Source of the DNA: Notospermus geniculatus
Taxonomy: Eukaryota; Nemertea; Pilidiophora; Heteronemertea; Lineidae
Length of the DNA stretch: 64,000 bases
Direction: 5' to 3'
Assembly: GCA_002633025.1 (NCBI GenBank)
Contig: NMRB01000728.1
Coordinates: 47,842 to 111,841 of the forward strand
In this document: positions 10,470 to 21,665 of the stretch, in pieces
Layout: each line of letters starts with the position of its first letter
Position numbering within the stretch: the first letter of the stretch is position 1
The notes under the pieces: generated by a model
The model's input: the letters and a program-made list of their open reading frames with translations, nothing else
The model's database searches: none
What the model was told of the DNA's origin: nothing
Translations under genes and position numbers: made by a program

Positions 10470-11385
10470 ATAAACTTGGAGGATATAAAACCCAGGTTTT
10501 ATTACAGGAATAAAACCTCACGTTTTATTCCTCCAAACTATGACCCTGGAAGCTACAACTTGCTCCTACGGACCAGTGAAGCTGGCGATATTGACTCCAG
10601 GATGACCTATCCTGACCACGTTTTCTTTTCATAGAGTAGTTGACTCCGATTTTAAATTGAAGACTACAGAGCCTACTGCATCTATGAAAGGGCCCTGGCG
10701 TCCCCTAACCGTGTAATGTGATGTGGATCATACCTGCTGCTTCCGTGCTGCAAAACTAGAGAAAGGGCGACGTCGTTGCGCCTAAAGCTAGGCACACGCC
10801 GATGTTCAGCTGTAGTACAGGCATACCGTTATTCAGCTGTAGTACAGGCACACGATTATTCAGCTGTAGTACAGGCACGCCGTTATTTGAAATGCCGCGG
10901 CCACAAAAACTTTGCAGTGTGCACCATACGGCCACTAGCCATATTCATGTTGTGGTGCTTGATTGCCTCGGCTTTTGTTGGTTTGATATTTGGCGCAGCG
11001 TTTTATGGCAGAGCCACGGGGCACAGTGTGTGTGCCTCGTGGCTCAGCGCTATTCACCGTCTCGCAAATCACATTTTGATCACATTAATGGCAACTTGTT
11101 TACTGACGGCATTTTCTTTAAGGTTTCGTTAACCGCCTGTCTTAATGGTGTTGCCGTTCGTTGGAGGAAAATCGGGGAGACTGTTCATTTGTTAGTTCTG
11201 CCCTATCCCAATATGCATCACGAAAAACATGGCGGACATTGAAAACAAACAACTTGTTCAGTGTGCTTTTTCGTGAATAAAGTTTAATTCTGAAAAAGGG
11301 AACAATACCAAGGTAGAATGGTGGGTATATTGCGAATGTGCATATCGTAAGGATTAAAATGGGCCCCAAATCTCCAAAATTGGAT
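10470..11385. repeat. Mostly empty; 28-bp tandem repeat at 10803-10886
   Basis: Three copies of a ~28-bp unit containing TTCAGCTGTAGTACAGGCA occur at 10803-10886. Two overlapping open frames (118 and 146 codons) run through them. Both owe their length to the repeat and show no domain. The rest is unremarkable. Confidence 0.6.
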
Positions 11386-11389
11386 AGGC

Positions 11390-12833
11390 TACGGCGCCCG
11401 TTACGGGACATGTATTATTTTTCTAAAATCTCGCACTGCGACTTTTAATCTCGCACTGCGACTTTTTAATCTCACAATCTCGCACTGCGACTTTATAAAC
11501 TCGCACTGCGACTTTATAAACTCGCACTGCGACTTTATAAACTCGCACTGCGACTTTATAAACTCGCACTGCGACTTTTTAGCTCACTCGTGAGCTTTTA
11601 CCATACTGCAGCGTCCGTCGTCGTCGTCCGTTAGCAGGGCACGTTTCGTAACCGCTGGAGCTATTGATCTGAAACTTGGTACATATATACCCCTAGGTCA
11701 GATGACCTATGACACCAAGTTTCGGTCCGATTCGATTCTTGGCTTGGCCTCCAGGTGGCCAAAACCAAAAACACAAAAAGTGCAATAACTCCTGAACTAA
11801 TGACTGGATCATCGCCAAATTTTTATCATAGGTGTATCTAATTACGATACATAACATATATAACGGGTTTTTGATTTGACCTACTTTTCAAGGTCACAGA
11901 GGTCAAAGTTCGACAAAAGTGACGAACCTGCCACAGGTCCTCATTATTTCACCGAGCATCTTCATATCTTGCATAAACATGTATTAGAGGGGTACCTTCA
12001 AAACTACCGAGTTTCGGTCCAATCGGACATCCAATATGGCCGCCAGGTGGCATAACCTGAAAATCATCCAAGTGCTGTAACTCAGGAACGGCGTGACCCA
12101 GAGTGCTCAAACTTGATATTTACCTCTCTTTTGGTGACCTTTACAAGCACGTCAAATTTCGGCCTTATTAAACTTCCAATATGGCCGCCAGGTGCCGTAA
12201 CCCGAAAATCATGAAATGTGCTTTAACTCAGGAACGACTTGACCCAGAGCGCTCAAATGTGCTATGTGGCTCCCTCTAGATGACCTTTATGTGCATGTGA
12301 AGTTTTGGCCCGATCGGACATCCAATATGGGCGACAGGTGGCATAACCCAACAATCATTGAAGTCCTGCAACTTGGGAATGACCTGACCCAGATTGCTCA
12401 TAACTGACATGTACGAGCTCTGTCATTACACTGTTATGTCCAAACGAGTGAGCACATGGTCCATGGACCATTTTTCATTAAACTCGCACTGCGACTTTTT
12501 AAACTCGCAGTGCGACTTTTTAAACTCGCAGTGCGAGTTTAAAAAGTCGCAGTGCGAGTTTATAAAGTCGCAGTGCGAGATTAAAAGTCGCACTGCGAGT
12601 TTAAAAAGTCGCAGTGCGAGTTTAAAAAGTCGCAGTGCGAGTTTATAAAGTCGCAGTGCGAGTTTATAAAGTCGGAGTGTGAGTTTATAAAGACGCAGTG
12701 CGAGTTTATAAAGTCGCAGTGTGAGATTGTGAGATTAAAAAGTCGCAGTGCGAGATTAAAAGTCGCAGTGCGATTTTAAAAAGTCGCAGTGCGAGATTTA
12801 AAAAAAAATACATGTCCCGTAACGGGCGCCGTA
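11390..12833. mobile_element. Foldback element with satellite-like arms
   Basis: Termini are TACGGCGCCCGTTACGGGAC at 11390 and its reverse complement ending at 12833. Each arm then consists of tandem copies of a ~20-22 bp unit, CTCGCACTGCGACTTTWTAA. There are about eight on the left (11427-11580) and about fifteen on the right (12479-12803), the right array mostly in reverse orientation. The unit itself is half-palindromic (TCGCACTGCGA). The 0.9-kb centre is repeat family B with a CGTCGTCGTCCG start. No transposase frame. The 84-codon frame at 12394 is arm sequence. Confidence 0.85.
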
Positions 12834-12839
12834 ATAGGC

Positions 12840-13360
12840 AGTTGCGAGACGTCACCTTTTTTGTTAAAATATTCTGATGCCAGCCGTCTCGCAATTTTTC
12901 GTGCTCCCGGAAAACAGGGTATGGAGTGCTTTGAGTGAAGAGTTCCTGCAATAAAAGTTAACTGATTGAGTTGAAACTTGGCACATTTGAAAGAACATCC
13001 GTAGCTACATTTCCATACCTGCTTGATGGGGTAGTCGTTAAATTGTCACTCTGGTGAAGTTTTGTTGGAATAAATTCCACTGGTGGTCAAGCGAGCAAGT
13101 TAAACCCTTTTTAGGTGGATCTTGATCCACCAAGGGTTTAACCCTCGCCCTAACCCCTCTAATGCGGGTTTACATCGCGTCAGGTCCCAGTGGTGAGAGT
13201 GGTGGTGGCGGCGGCGGCGGTGGCGATGAGTTAAGCAGGTAGTTCTATGACCCATAATTTGACGCGAGCGAATAAGACATTTTTTTTCTATTTCAAACAC
13301 GGAGGGTTAGCAAGGGTTACATCAACTTTTTACACTCGATCCCAACTGACGTTATCGGAC
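12840..13360. other. Upstream region of the 351-codon ORF
   Basis: No gene. A GGTGGTGGCGGCGGCGG trinucleotide run sits at 13200-13225. A pyrimidine-rich tract (13280-13293) precedes TTAG at 13307-13310, a possible splice acceptor for the downstream ORF. The ORF frame stays open back to a TAA at 13273 without another ATG. Confidence 0.45.
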
Positions 13361-13362
13361 GA

Positions 13363-14418
13363 ATGACCGTTATTGGTTATCACAGTGGATTAGTGATAGC
13401 GGCAGACAGACACAAGGGAAAGGTAGCATGGATACGGTATGGGAGGAAAGGAAAGCACTCTCACGAATTTCGTCTTTTTCGCACAAAACGGTTTGATAAT
13501 TTTGACGGCGCTACATTGAATAATGGTAAATCGAACGCGTTGCTTGTAGAGTACCGTCAGGACCCATACCAACAACGTGGTCACTATCTTGGTTTGTACA
13601 CTATACATGGACATTTCGTGGCAATGTTCAGCAGGGTGTGTCCATTTCTATCAAACAGATGCTCAAGATTTCAACGAACTACCCTCTCGGACGTACACAT
13701 GGAAGGCCAGGATGATTTTAGTTCAGGTTTCCTGCTGGGTATTCCTAATAATCATGGGATGCAGGGAGCCGTGGTCGCCAAGTACACCTACAGAATAATA
13801 AATAATAAAGTCAAACTGATGTACGTTTCAACAATCACGGATATGAGTGATGTATACATGGCATCTTACTTATACATTCTGAACACGAAGGAAACATTAG
13901 TTACGGCAGAAGGTACGTTATCTGAGGACAGATACGCGTACTCTGGTTACCTTATTCGGATGGAAAATTCACACACGAAGAAAACACTATTATTTCGAAA
14001 AACTGGACGCGCGAATCTTGCAATTACATTGGCCTATGACTCGATCATGCAGAGAGTGATAATGATGGACGAAACGAGTGGGGGAAACTCCGTGTTTTAT
14101 AGATTAGATTGTAAATCAACCTTACAACAGCTTTCGAAGTATCGTCGACGTTTTCCCCTTGGAGGACAATTTCGATTAGGAAATGGTGATGATGGTAAAG
14201 TTGTGTCATCTCCAGATGGGTATATACTCACCTTTGGTAACAGGTCAATAAATGTTCACCGTGTTGTCCCTGACATCACCATCAGTAGGTCTTCATCGAC
14301 AACAGGTGATAAGCAGTCCGTCCCTGACATCACCACCAGCATGGTATCATCGGAAAGCAGTGATAAGCAGTCTACAACACCAGAGAATGCACGGAAACAC
14401 TCGAGTTCCTGGAAGTAA
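13363..14418 (+). CDS. 351-aa single-exon ORF of unknown function
   Basis: This is the longest intact frame in the window that is not obviously part of a mobile element. The product starts MTVIGYHSGLVIAADRHKGK and is basic in its first third. Its middle is rich in alternating hydrophobic/polar strand-like segments (LLVEYRQD, GLYTIHGHFVAMF, VVAKYTYRI, VKLMYVSTI, ASYLYIL). That suggests a beta-rich fold such as a propeller, but I see no diagnostic repeat or catalytic motif. There is no signal peptide and no transmembrane helix. The C-terminal ~75 residues are Ser/Thr-rich and contain two copies of an 18-residue unit opening VPDIT and ending DKQS. The start is uncertain: 29 open codons lie upstream without ATG, and a possible acceptor lies at 13310, so this may be the last exon of a longer gene. 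No polyadenylation signal is close downstream. Confidence 0.5.
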   Translation: MTVIGYHSGLVIAADRHKGKVAWIRYGRKGKHSHEFRLFRTKRFDNFDGATLNNGKSNALLVEYRQDPYQQRGHYLGLYTIHGHFVAMFSRVCPFLSNRCSRFQRTTLSDVHMEGQDDFSSGFLLGIPNNHGMQGAVVAKYTYRIINNKVKLMYVSTITDMSDVYMASYLYILNTKETLVTAEGTLSEDRYAYSGYLIRMENSHTKKTLLFRKTGRANLAITLAYDSIMQRVIMMDETSGGNSVFYRLDCKSTLQQLSKYRRRFPLGGQFRLGNGDDGKVVSSPDGYILTFGNRSINVHRVVPDITISRSSSTTGDKQSVPDITTSMVSSESSDKQSTTPENARKHSSSWK

Positions 14419-14460
14419 TGTTCTTTTACAGGTTGGATAATGAGCCGAGATCCCAACAGT

Positions 14461-15612
14461 AGTATGCGTTAGGTTTTGTATCTCGCGACCGCCAACGTAA
14501 TCTTTTACCAGACTGCTCAAATCAATCTATTTGAATGACCTAAGTTACCAATAAGGCATTGAGTGTTGCTACACATAGAAGACACGACTGTTAGGAAGGG
14601 AATTTGCTATAGAGGCGTCACCTTTCGGAGAAAGGCCACAACATGGGGAAAGCCCTCCTAAAAATAGTACGGTGACGTAGCTAAATCGGCGCAGTCGACG
14701 CCTCCCTCCACAGCAAAGCCAATAGAATATTATTGACGACCGGAAGAAGTCAATCTGGGCATGCGCAGGAGGCCTCTACTGAAAATGTATCACACTTCAA
14801 ATGCGTTTTTTGAAGTCATCAGATCGAACTTCAGATTACCAATTGGCTCAAATTGTTCTAAACATGTTTATCTGTTGCAAGACGTTGACATTATCTTGAT
14901 TTTATAATACTCAACTGAGAAAAACGCAACCTTCGGTACTAAAATTCCGGCAGTTTAGCTCGAAAGCATGCAATTTACTGAATTTACTGAATCTTGGAAT
15001 AAGATCGCCGCACAATATTAACGTTATCATGGAGAAGGGAATTCCCGCTGCATATAAACATTAAATGCAAATTGCTATGTTTTACTTCTGATTTCATGCT
15101 GAATTTGCAAAGGTAAAAACGTAGTAAGTCGTAGCAATTCTGATGACTTAGACGTAAAAACCGAGTAAGTGCACCACTGTCTTTCCGAACATTTTGCAAA
15201 CAAAAACTGTTTATTATGATGAAACGATACCTAGTAAGTACGAATTTGGCCTTAACTCTTTTTTCCAAAAAATGTGACTAACTATGTATTTCCATTGGAC
15301 CCTAGCATTTTCGTTTCGACATAGTATCAGTCCAGCCTCGGTGTTATCACTGGCTGTATGTAGGTTGGAGAGGACACCAGTCTTATCAAGGTGGGAAGGG
15401 AGAAAGAGTCACCTAATGCATATAGTCGAGCTTTAAGGCGCCACTGTATGCATTAGATTGTCTATCTCGTAGCGGTCGGCGTAACCTTTGACCTATACGC
15501 CACCCCGTTAATGTGCAAGCTCGACGAGACTTTTCTAATAATCTATCTGAAGGATCTAAGTGACCAAGTAGCATTGAGCCTGTTGCCACACATAAAGGAA
15601 TGCGTTGACGCA
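14461..15612. repeat. Diverged direct repeat flanking 0.85 kb
   Basis: Segments 14461-14600 and about 15440-15612 share text in the same order (ATGCGTTAGRTTNTNTATCTCG, TCTAANTGACCAA, GCATTGAG..TGTTGC.ACACATA). The first copy begins about 40 bp after the 351-codon ORF. Between them (14605-15440) I find no gene. Confidence 0.55.
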
Positions 15613-15638
15613 TGGTGCCTCACTTGAGGAAGGTTTTA

Positions 15639-15937
15639 AGGCCCCTTCACACCAAAACCGCGCCGCCAGCCGAAAAACGAAAAACGACGCGCGTTCACCG
15701 CCTGGAAAATAAGTTCAATGGATTTTCAATAAATGGGTCACACCAAAGACGCGCGGCAAAAAATGACGCGCGCTCCCTCGCCGCCCGAAATAACTTTTGT
15801 AGTCATCGAGTGTGCATGCCCTGAAAAAATGCACGTCTCCCGCAGCGTTTCACGTGGGAGGTTTGACCAATGTATGTGGGCGGAAACCGCGGCGTTTTCC
15901 GCGGCGTTCAACGCGCGTTTTTGGTGTGTAAGGACCT
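15639..15937. mobile_element. Harbinger-like MITE, TTA target duplication
   Basis: The 299-bp element opens AGGCCCCTTCACACCAAAA and closes TTTTTGGTGTGTAAGGACCT. It is flanked by TTA at 15636-15638 and 15938-15940. A 3-bp TTA/TAA duplication with GGCC...CACACC ends fits non-autonomous PIF/Harbinger elements. CG-rich interior, no ORF of note. Confidence 0.8.
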
Positions 15938-15939
15938 TT

Positions 15940-16738
15940 AAGGTGGCGGTGGAGTTAGTAAACACATCCAATTGAGGTCCGTTTTGAAATTTAATTGCAC
16001 GAATGTGTTACGACCGTAGTTTACTTTGCCAACGAAATTTGTGAGTTTATGTATCGTTGCAGATCTCCGAATTGAAAAACTGCACAATAATTAACTGATC
16101 ATGTAACTTTATTCATGAACAATGCAAGTCCCAGATGAAGTTTTTCAGAGGCGATAACGGATACAGCCGGCTCCAAATGACCGGATTTTAGGTAGTGATG
16201 GGTGCAGCATGGCGAGGTCTATGGTCGTTCATGGCCCGATTTTTCAAAATTGAAATAACTAATTAGCAATTGCTTAATTAGCGGCCAGAAAAAGGTCAAA
16301 ACAGAAAATTGAATAATTTTTGCTGTTTTCCTCTGAAATTCAAAAATCGGGGCTGGAACGGCCTTAGAAGATTGACCATCGATCCACGCACAAAAAAGAA
16401 ATCGCTCGTGAAAATTTGTGAGAAAGTCCGCAACTTTCCCCGCGAGCCCTTTGTTATGGTATTGAAGAACGCGTGTGGTGTTGGTCACGTTCGGACAAAG
16501 CCTGTTCAAAAATCATCGACGACAGAGCTATTGTCAGGGAACGGCGTGGCCTATGGAAAGGCGTCGAAAGAGGTATTGCGCAATACCATCCAGGGCCTAA
16601 CATGCCTAAGAAGTATACTTGCCAAATATTGAAACAGGCTATGATTGTGACCGACTGCGGTTGAGGCTATGAATAAATTCATTCAAATCATTTCCATATT
16701 CAGCGGGAAAATACGCCGGGCTTGTCACCACCGCCACC
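15940..16738. other. No supported gene
   Basis: Frames of about 100 codons on both strands near 16219-16632 overlap each other and show no domain. The region ends at the TTAA-flanked MITE. Confidence 0.4.
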
Positions 16739-16930
16739 TTAAAGCGAATCGAAAGCGAAAAAAATTTGATTTAGAAATAGAATTTGAAAGGGGACGAATT
16801 TTCAGGAAAAAATGTAAACAAACTTCTCCAGAATGTCAACAAAGAAATTTTCGTGCATTTTGATTGGCTGAATTTTGTGTTTACAAACACCAGCCAAATG
16901 TAAACAAAATCTGCTATCGATTCGCTTTAA
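16739..16930. mobile_element. TTAA-bounded MITE, copy 1
   Basis: This copy begins TTAAAGCGAATCGAAAGCG and ends CGCTATCGATTCGCTTTAA. A second copy of the same ~193-bp element, over 85% identical by eye, lies at 47001-47194. If TTAA is the duplicated target, the ends are AGCGAATYG, which would suit a piggyBac- or Kolobok-mobilised MITE. It abuts the truncated end of the LINE that follows. Confidence 0.8.
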
Positions 16931-18255
16931 GTACAATGGATCTATACTCGAAATTGTTGATGAATTCAAATATATTGGTGTTGTTTTTGGGAATAATGGA
17001 AATTTCACCAAGCATCGGCAGTATTCTAGGAATCAGGCTCAAAAGGCCATGTATGATATATTACGTAATAGTCGAAGCAACCATCTACCTATTGATGTCC
17101 AGTTACATTTATTCGAAACCGTAGTTGAACCAATTCTGACATTTGGATGTGAGATCTAGGGTTTCGAAAATCTTAAGATCCTCGAGACCCTGCATCTTAA
17201 ATTCCTAAAGCATGTACTGCGAGTTAATAAATCTACCCCAAGTTGTATGATATATGGTGAAGTGGGCCATTTTCCAATTCGTTTGAAAATATTTACTCGT
17301 ATGATAAAATTTTGGGCCTACATTGTCACTGGTAGAGAGGATAAAGTCACATATTTATTTTACCAGTTGTTATTGTGCAGGGATGTATCCATGTCAAACT
17401 GGATGAAACACATCAAATATTTACTCGAAATTACTGGTTTTGGTTATGTATGGCTAACTCAATGTACGGATATAAATATTGACTATCTGGGTAATGCCGT
17501 ATTGAAGGTCCTTCAAGACCAGTTCATCCAAGGATGGAGAATAGACCTAGAAACACCCAATAAATGTGTATTGTACCAACAGATCAAGCCACAATTTATT
17601 TGTGAAGAATACCTCACGTTACGTGAGAAATATAGAATTGTACTTTGTAAATTTAGGTTGTCAAATCATAAGCTTGTGATTGAACTAGGGAGACACTTAA
17701 ATATTGTTAGAGAAGAGAGATTCTGTACATTTTGTAATCTGGAAAACATTTGTGGTGAATATCATGTCTTACTTGAGTGCCCTGCATTACATGAAATACG
17801 AATTACCTACTTTAAACCCTACTTCTGTCAAAGACCAAGTATACACAAATTTGTAAATTTATGGAACAAGAAATCGAACCTCATTAGAATTGCTAAATTT
17901 CTGCTTAAATGTAAAGAAAATTACCCTATTTTTAAAGTTATTGGTACCTTTTCTCCTGCTTGTATACATATACAGTGTACCTGTATGATAAAGTAATTTC
18001 GTGCTTGGTGGGTCAGGTGATGTCTCTCTCCCTTAGAAGGTGACAGTTCTTCTGATTGGTTCATCAATTTGAAATTCGAAATTTATTGTTGCGATAACTC
18101 GTTTCCATCCTATATGTTTTAGGGATATCGCCTGACTCAACCATAGCTAGATCTTTCTGATGCTGCAGCTCAAAACCCCATCTTGTAAGCTGATTGTACT
18201 GATATTCTGTATGCTCTGTAACAATGTTTGTTGAGGAGCAATAAACTGAAACTGA
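16931..18255 (+). mobile_element. 5'-truncated LINE (CR1/L2-like) with 3' UTR
   Basis: Only the last part of the reverse-transcriptase ORF and the 3' UTR are present. The UTR ends near 18255 after an AATAAA (18240). The 5' boundary coincides exactly with the TTAA-bounded MITE. Confidence 0.75.
16932..17996 (+). pseudogene. LINE reverse transcriptase C-terminal region, W-to-stop
   Basis: A single frame runs from 16932 to the TAA at 17994-17996 with one TAG at 17157-17159. Before it, FKYIGVVFGNNGNFTKH, then QAQKAMYDIL and LPIDVQLHLFETVVEPIL followed by TFGCEI, match the connection region after the RT catalytic core of CR1/L2-type LINEs. The TAG stands where the family has the tryptophan of the GCEIWG motif, so it is most simply a TGG-to-TAG change. 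After it come GEVGHFPI and the C-terminal cysteine cluster FCTFCNLENICGEYHVLLEC, also typical of these LINEs. The catalytic FADD box and endonuclease are missing, so the copy is dead. Confidence 0.75.
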
Positions 18256-19763
18256 TGACCAACCTTGACGATTATTTTGAGGCTACCGCATCAGCCAAGC
18301 CATCAGCCCAGCATCGATCTCAACCAAAATTTGGCCAAGCAATCGGCATTAAACGATTCTTAATTATATTTACTGAAAGGAGTTTTTCATTTGAAGACAC
18401 TGCTATGCCGATCAGATTGAAATAGCAGCAGAAGTTTGTCACCAAGTCGCATATTTTTGCATTCAGATCAGCATCCAGGTGCCCTATTGCAATGTCTTGT
18501 TTCATACATGTGTGTACGGCGAAAGGTACCTGGGCACGAGGCGTCGCACGACAAACTGACGGAATGGGCTAAAATATAATGCCCCTAACTTTAGAGAGTC
18601 GGGGCATAAAAATAGAAAAATAAGTGATCTACATGTACATATGCTATATGTCTTACCAATGAAAGTCGGAATCAATTCTTTCATCCCCCATGCCGAAAGA
18701 GTCCTCTCTATGAAGAAGTCATCCGCAGACATGTTCAGCATGTTCAGAGCGGCAAAAGCGAATCGAGAAAAAAAAATGGCGGCGCGAAGTTTTTTCGTCT
18801 GCTTCGTGCACGCTTCTGATTGGATGATGGGTAACTAAGAAAATGGTTATTTTGCAGAATACTCAATTCTGATTGGACGGCAACATTAACTACTTGCAAT
18901 AGTTAAACCTATTTCACCATTTTTACCAAGAAAATAGTTATTTTAACCATTAATTTGGTTATTATGGTTTAACTATGTAAATTAGTTACAGAGATAACCA
19001 CTTATGGGCATAATCATAAAGGGTGTTTTTCCTTTATACGCGACTAACTAGCAAAAACGCTGACTCAACAGGGGATAACCGCACCTTCAAGTTAGACAGC
19101 ATTTCATAAAAGGTGATTAGATCACCAGACGTTTAACCAACGTACAAAAGTAGACACTCGCGTGCAAGTAACAAAAGAAATGTTAAACGTCCTAAGGCTC
19201 TTGTTTATCTCGCGTACAAACTGTCGTTCCGCCTTGGGCGCGCTGAGGCTTCGCAATGGATCCACTCCGTATCCTCGAATTAGGTGCAGAGGAAGAGGCA
19301 GAACGAAGGCAGCCTGTTGATTTGCGCTTTTACAGATCGTACAAATCCAGGAATCACGTGCGACAGCATCCGATGCCACATGCTTCTTCTGATTGGCTGT
19401 AGCATCTGAACGTTTGTTTTCAATCACATCTTTCCGAATGTTTCAGCCTCAATTAGCCACATCCGCTGATCGGCTTCAAAATTGTCAGCTCATTTTTCGA
19501 TGTTGGGCTGTTGTGAGCCCAGTTCATACTTCGACGCAAAACCATCGGCGTTCGACGCGCAATCAAAATCTTGACGCCGACTTCGCGGAGTTGATTCATA
19601 TTCCAGTGTACAATGTACGTACTTCAGCGACGGCGACGCGTAAGTAATTACAGTCTTGCGATCGGACGCCGCCGGACCAAATCGTGCGACGTGGTCGGCG
19701 TCGAACGTGAGATCGTGCGATCGGTCGCCGACGACGGTCGTGCGGCGGAGTATGAACTACGCT
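18256..19763. other. No supported gene
   Basis: Short frames only. At 19007-19030, GGGCATAATCATAAAGGGTG resembles the GGGCCGTATTCATAAA end type. A matching inverted end (ATCACCTTTTATGAATACGG) sits at 21398-21417, so an old element may span 19007-21420 around the MITE trio. A CG-rich 19560-19760 stretch grades into the trio. Confidence 0.35.
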
Positions 19764-19766
19764 TAA

Positions 19767-20305
19767 AGGGCGGCGCACACGAGCGACTTTTTGAAGGAGA
19801 CTACCCCGCCGACTGCCATAACGACTGGAATTTGTGGATTTTGTCGCCTTGTCTGCGGTAGATCATCCGACCAACCGACTAGTTGTGGGACAAGCCTCAG
19901 TGGTCGCTCGATCGATCGGCGTGATCTGAAATCCTGTCGGAAGAATAGTAGTCACATCGTTTGCGGTCATTTGGTGCACTGGTCGGTTTTACTGGTCGGC
20001 CCCATGAGCGACCAAACACACCAGGGGGACTAAAAATCAAAACCGGCGAATTTTTGTTCGCCAAGGCCGACGAACTTGGCGACCTGTCGGGCGACAAACA
20101 GACGATGACATTTTGGCCGCAAACGGCCCCGACGTGTCGCCAGACTGGTCGTCGTCTTCAGTCGCTTCCGGACGTCGCATCGCGTTTGCGGACGGTTCAC
20201 TGAAATGGTCGGGCAACTGGTCAGCCAGCGACCTCGGACCCGACGGTCGCCAGCGACGTCGCCGTCGGCAGTCGCCCAGATTTAGTCGCTCGTGTGCGCC
20301 GCCCT
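19767..20305. mobile_element. MITE trio, member A (GTCGC-rich)
   Basis: Ends are AGGGCGGCGCACACGAGCGA and the reverse complement ending at 20305. TAA flanks both sides (19764-19766 and 20306-20308), a Harbinger-type 3-bp target duplication. The interior is dense in CGAC/GTCG. Confidence 0.8.
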
Positions 20306-20308
20306 TAA

Positions 20309-20894
20309 AGGGCACCGCACACTAGCGATTTTTCGAGCGATTTTCTGGGCGATCGGCCTTGCGACCAGGCCAGCGACTCAACATTTTTACCTTTTGGTCT
20401 CCTCTTTGCGGCAGATTGTTACGCGACTGAATTACACAATTTGGTCGCGCGGTAAGTCCCTCCGACTTGTCTCTTTACATAATCGCTTCAGTGATCGCTT
20501 CAGTGATCGATTCGTTGCAAACAGATTCACTTGCCGACTACATGAGCGACCAAGAAAGACCTGTGCGTGTTGAGCACGTGCACATTGTCAGGTGACCGGT
20601 GGAACGTTTCCTGATTGGCCAGTTTTACCGTCGGAAATAGTGGACAAAAGGACAATGCAAGACAGCGGCAACCAAGCGACCGAAAGTTCAACATGTTGAA
20701 CATTTGGTCGCTTGGCCCAGTCCACTGCTACTGCGACCGTCTCCAGCAAAATAGTCGCCCCTTTGCGGATCGTCCTAGGAAATTGTCGCGTGCGACATAG
20801 CTCAGCGACTTCACAGGCGATTATCGCCTGCGACGTCGTAGTCGACAGTCGCCTCGCTGGTCGCCTCAATTTAGTCGCTAGTGTGCGGTGCCCT
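20309..20894. mobile_element. MITE trio, member B
   Basis: Ends are AGGGCACCGCACACTAGCGA and its reverse complement. It abuts member A through the shared TAA and member C through AAA. Confidence 0.75.
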
Positions 20895-20897
20895 AAA

Positions 20898-21142
20898 AGG
20901 GCACCGCACACTAGCGATTTTTTCGAGCGATTTTGTAGGCGACCGGCCTTGCGACCACAGAAGCGACTGAACATTTTTCAGATTTTTTAGTTTTTGTTGA
21001 CTTCTTTGCGACAAATGCTTCTTTGGAAGATCAGTGATGTCATGGATGACATCATTGATCGACCGCAAAGGTAATTACGGCAGGCGACGTAGTAGTCGCA
21101 TCGGTAGTCGCCCCCATTTTAGTCGCTCGTGTGCGCCGCCCT
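20898..21142. mobile_element. MITE trio, member C (hybrid ends)
   Basis: The left end is of the B type (AGGGCACCGCACACTAGCGA) and the right end of the A type (TCGCTCGTGTGCGCCGCCCT). It is therefore a chimera or the remnant of a nested insertion. Confidence 0.7.
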
Positions 21143-21145
21143 TTA

Positions 21146-21660
21146 GTGACTCTCTGAGAATCCAATAGACCTACGGTGCCATGTATGACCGGGAGCTTTG
21201 TTCTGACATGTTACGTACTTCGTTACATGATCTTTCAGTGACTGGGGAATGCCCGCACCAAGAAAAGCGGTGATTAAGCGGGAAGTTAGACGCGGACAGA
21301 TAAACGGCCGATCATATCTTGTGTGTTTATTCACACGCGTACAAACCTGTTTTAACCAGCGTGCAAAAGTTATCCACGACTAGGCTAATCGCGCGATGAT
21401 CACCTTTTATGAATACGGCCCAATATGGTTTAATCATGACGTAGCGATGACGTAGAGACCGAGCCCTAAGAATTACTGATTACTTCAGACTGCCATCGAG
21501 AGATCGGAATTCGAACCCGTAAACTGCTGCGTTCATGATGTTTTTCACGGACAAGTCTCAAAGATATTATTCCAACCCTTTTCCCTTCGCGCAAACATTG
21601 TACATGCGTACGTGTAATTGCAAACTTCGGCTCAGTTGTGGGAAAGTTATGTCAGTTAGC
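21146..21660. other. No supported gene
   Basis: No gene. It contains the inverted GGGCCGTATTCATAAAAGG-type end near 21400-21420 and leads into the 3' end of the GPCR fragment. Confidence 0.35.
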
Positions 21661-21665
21661 GACGA

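Noticed and set aside
10802-11242. 146-codon plus-strand ORF
   Set aside because: Its length comes from a 28-bp tandem repeat and there is an equally open overlapping frame; no domain.
11427-11580. CRISPR-like array of ~20-bp repeats
   Set aside because: There are no unique spacers between the units, and the same unit recurs inverted in the other arm; it is a satellite-type arm in eukaryotic DNA.
19007-21420. Single large element spanning the MITE trio with GGGCCGTATTCATAAA-type ends
   Set aside because: The left end is only a partial match (GGGCATAATCATAAAGGG), so I mention it but do not call it.
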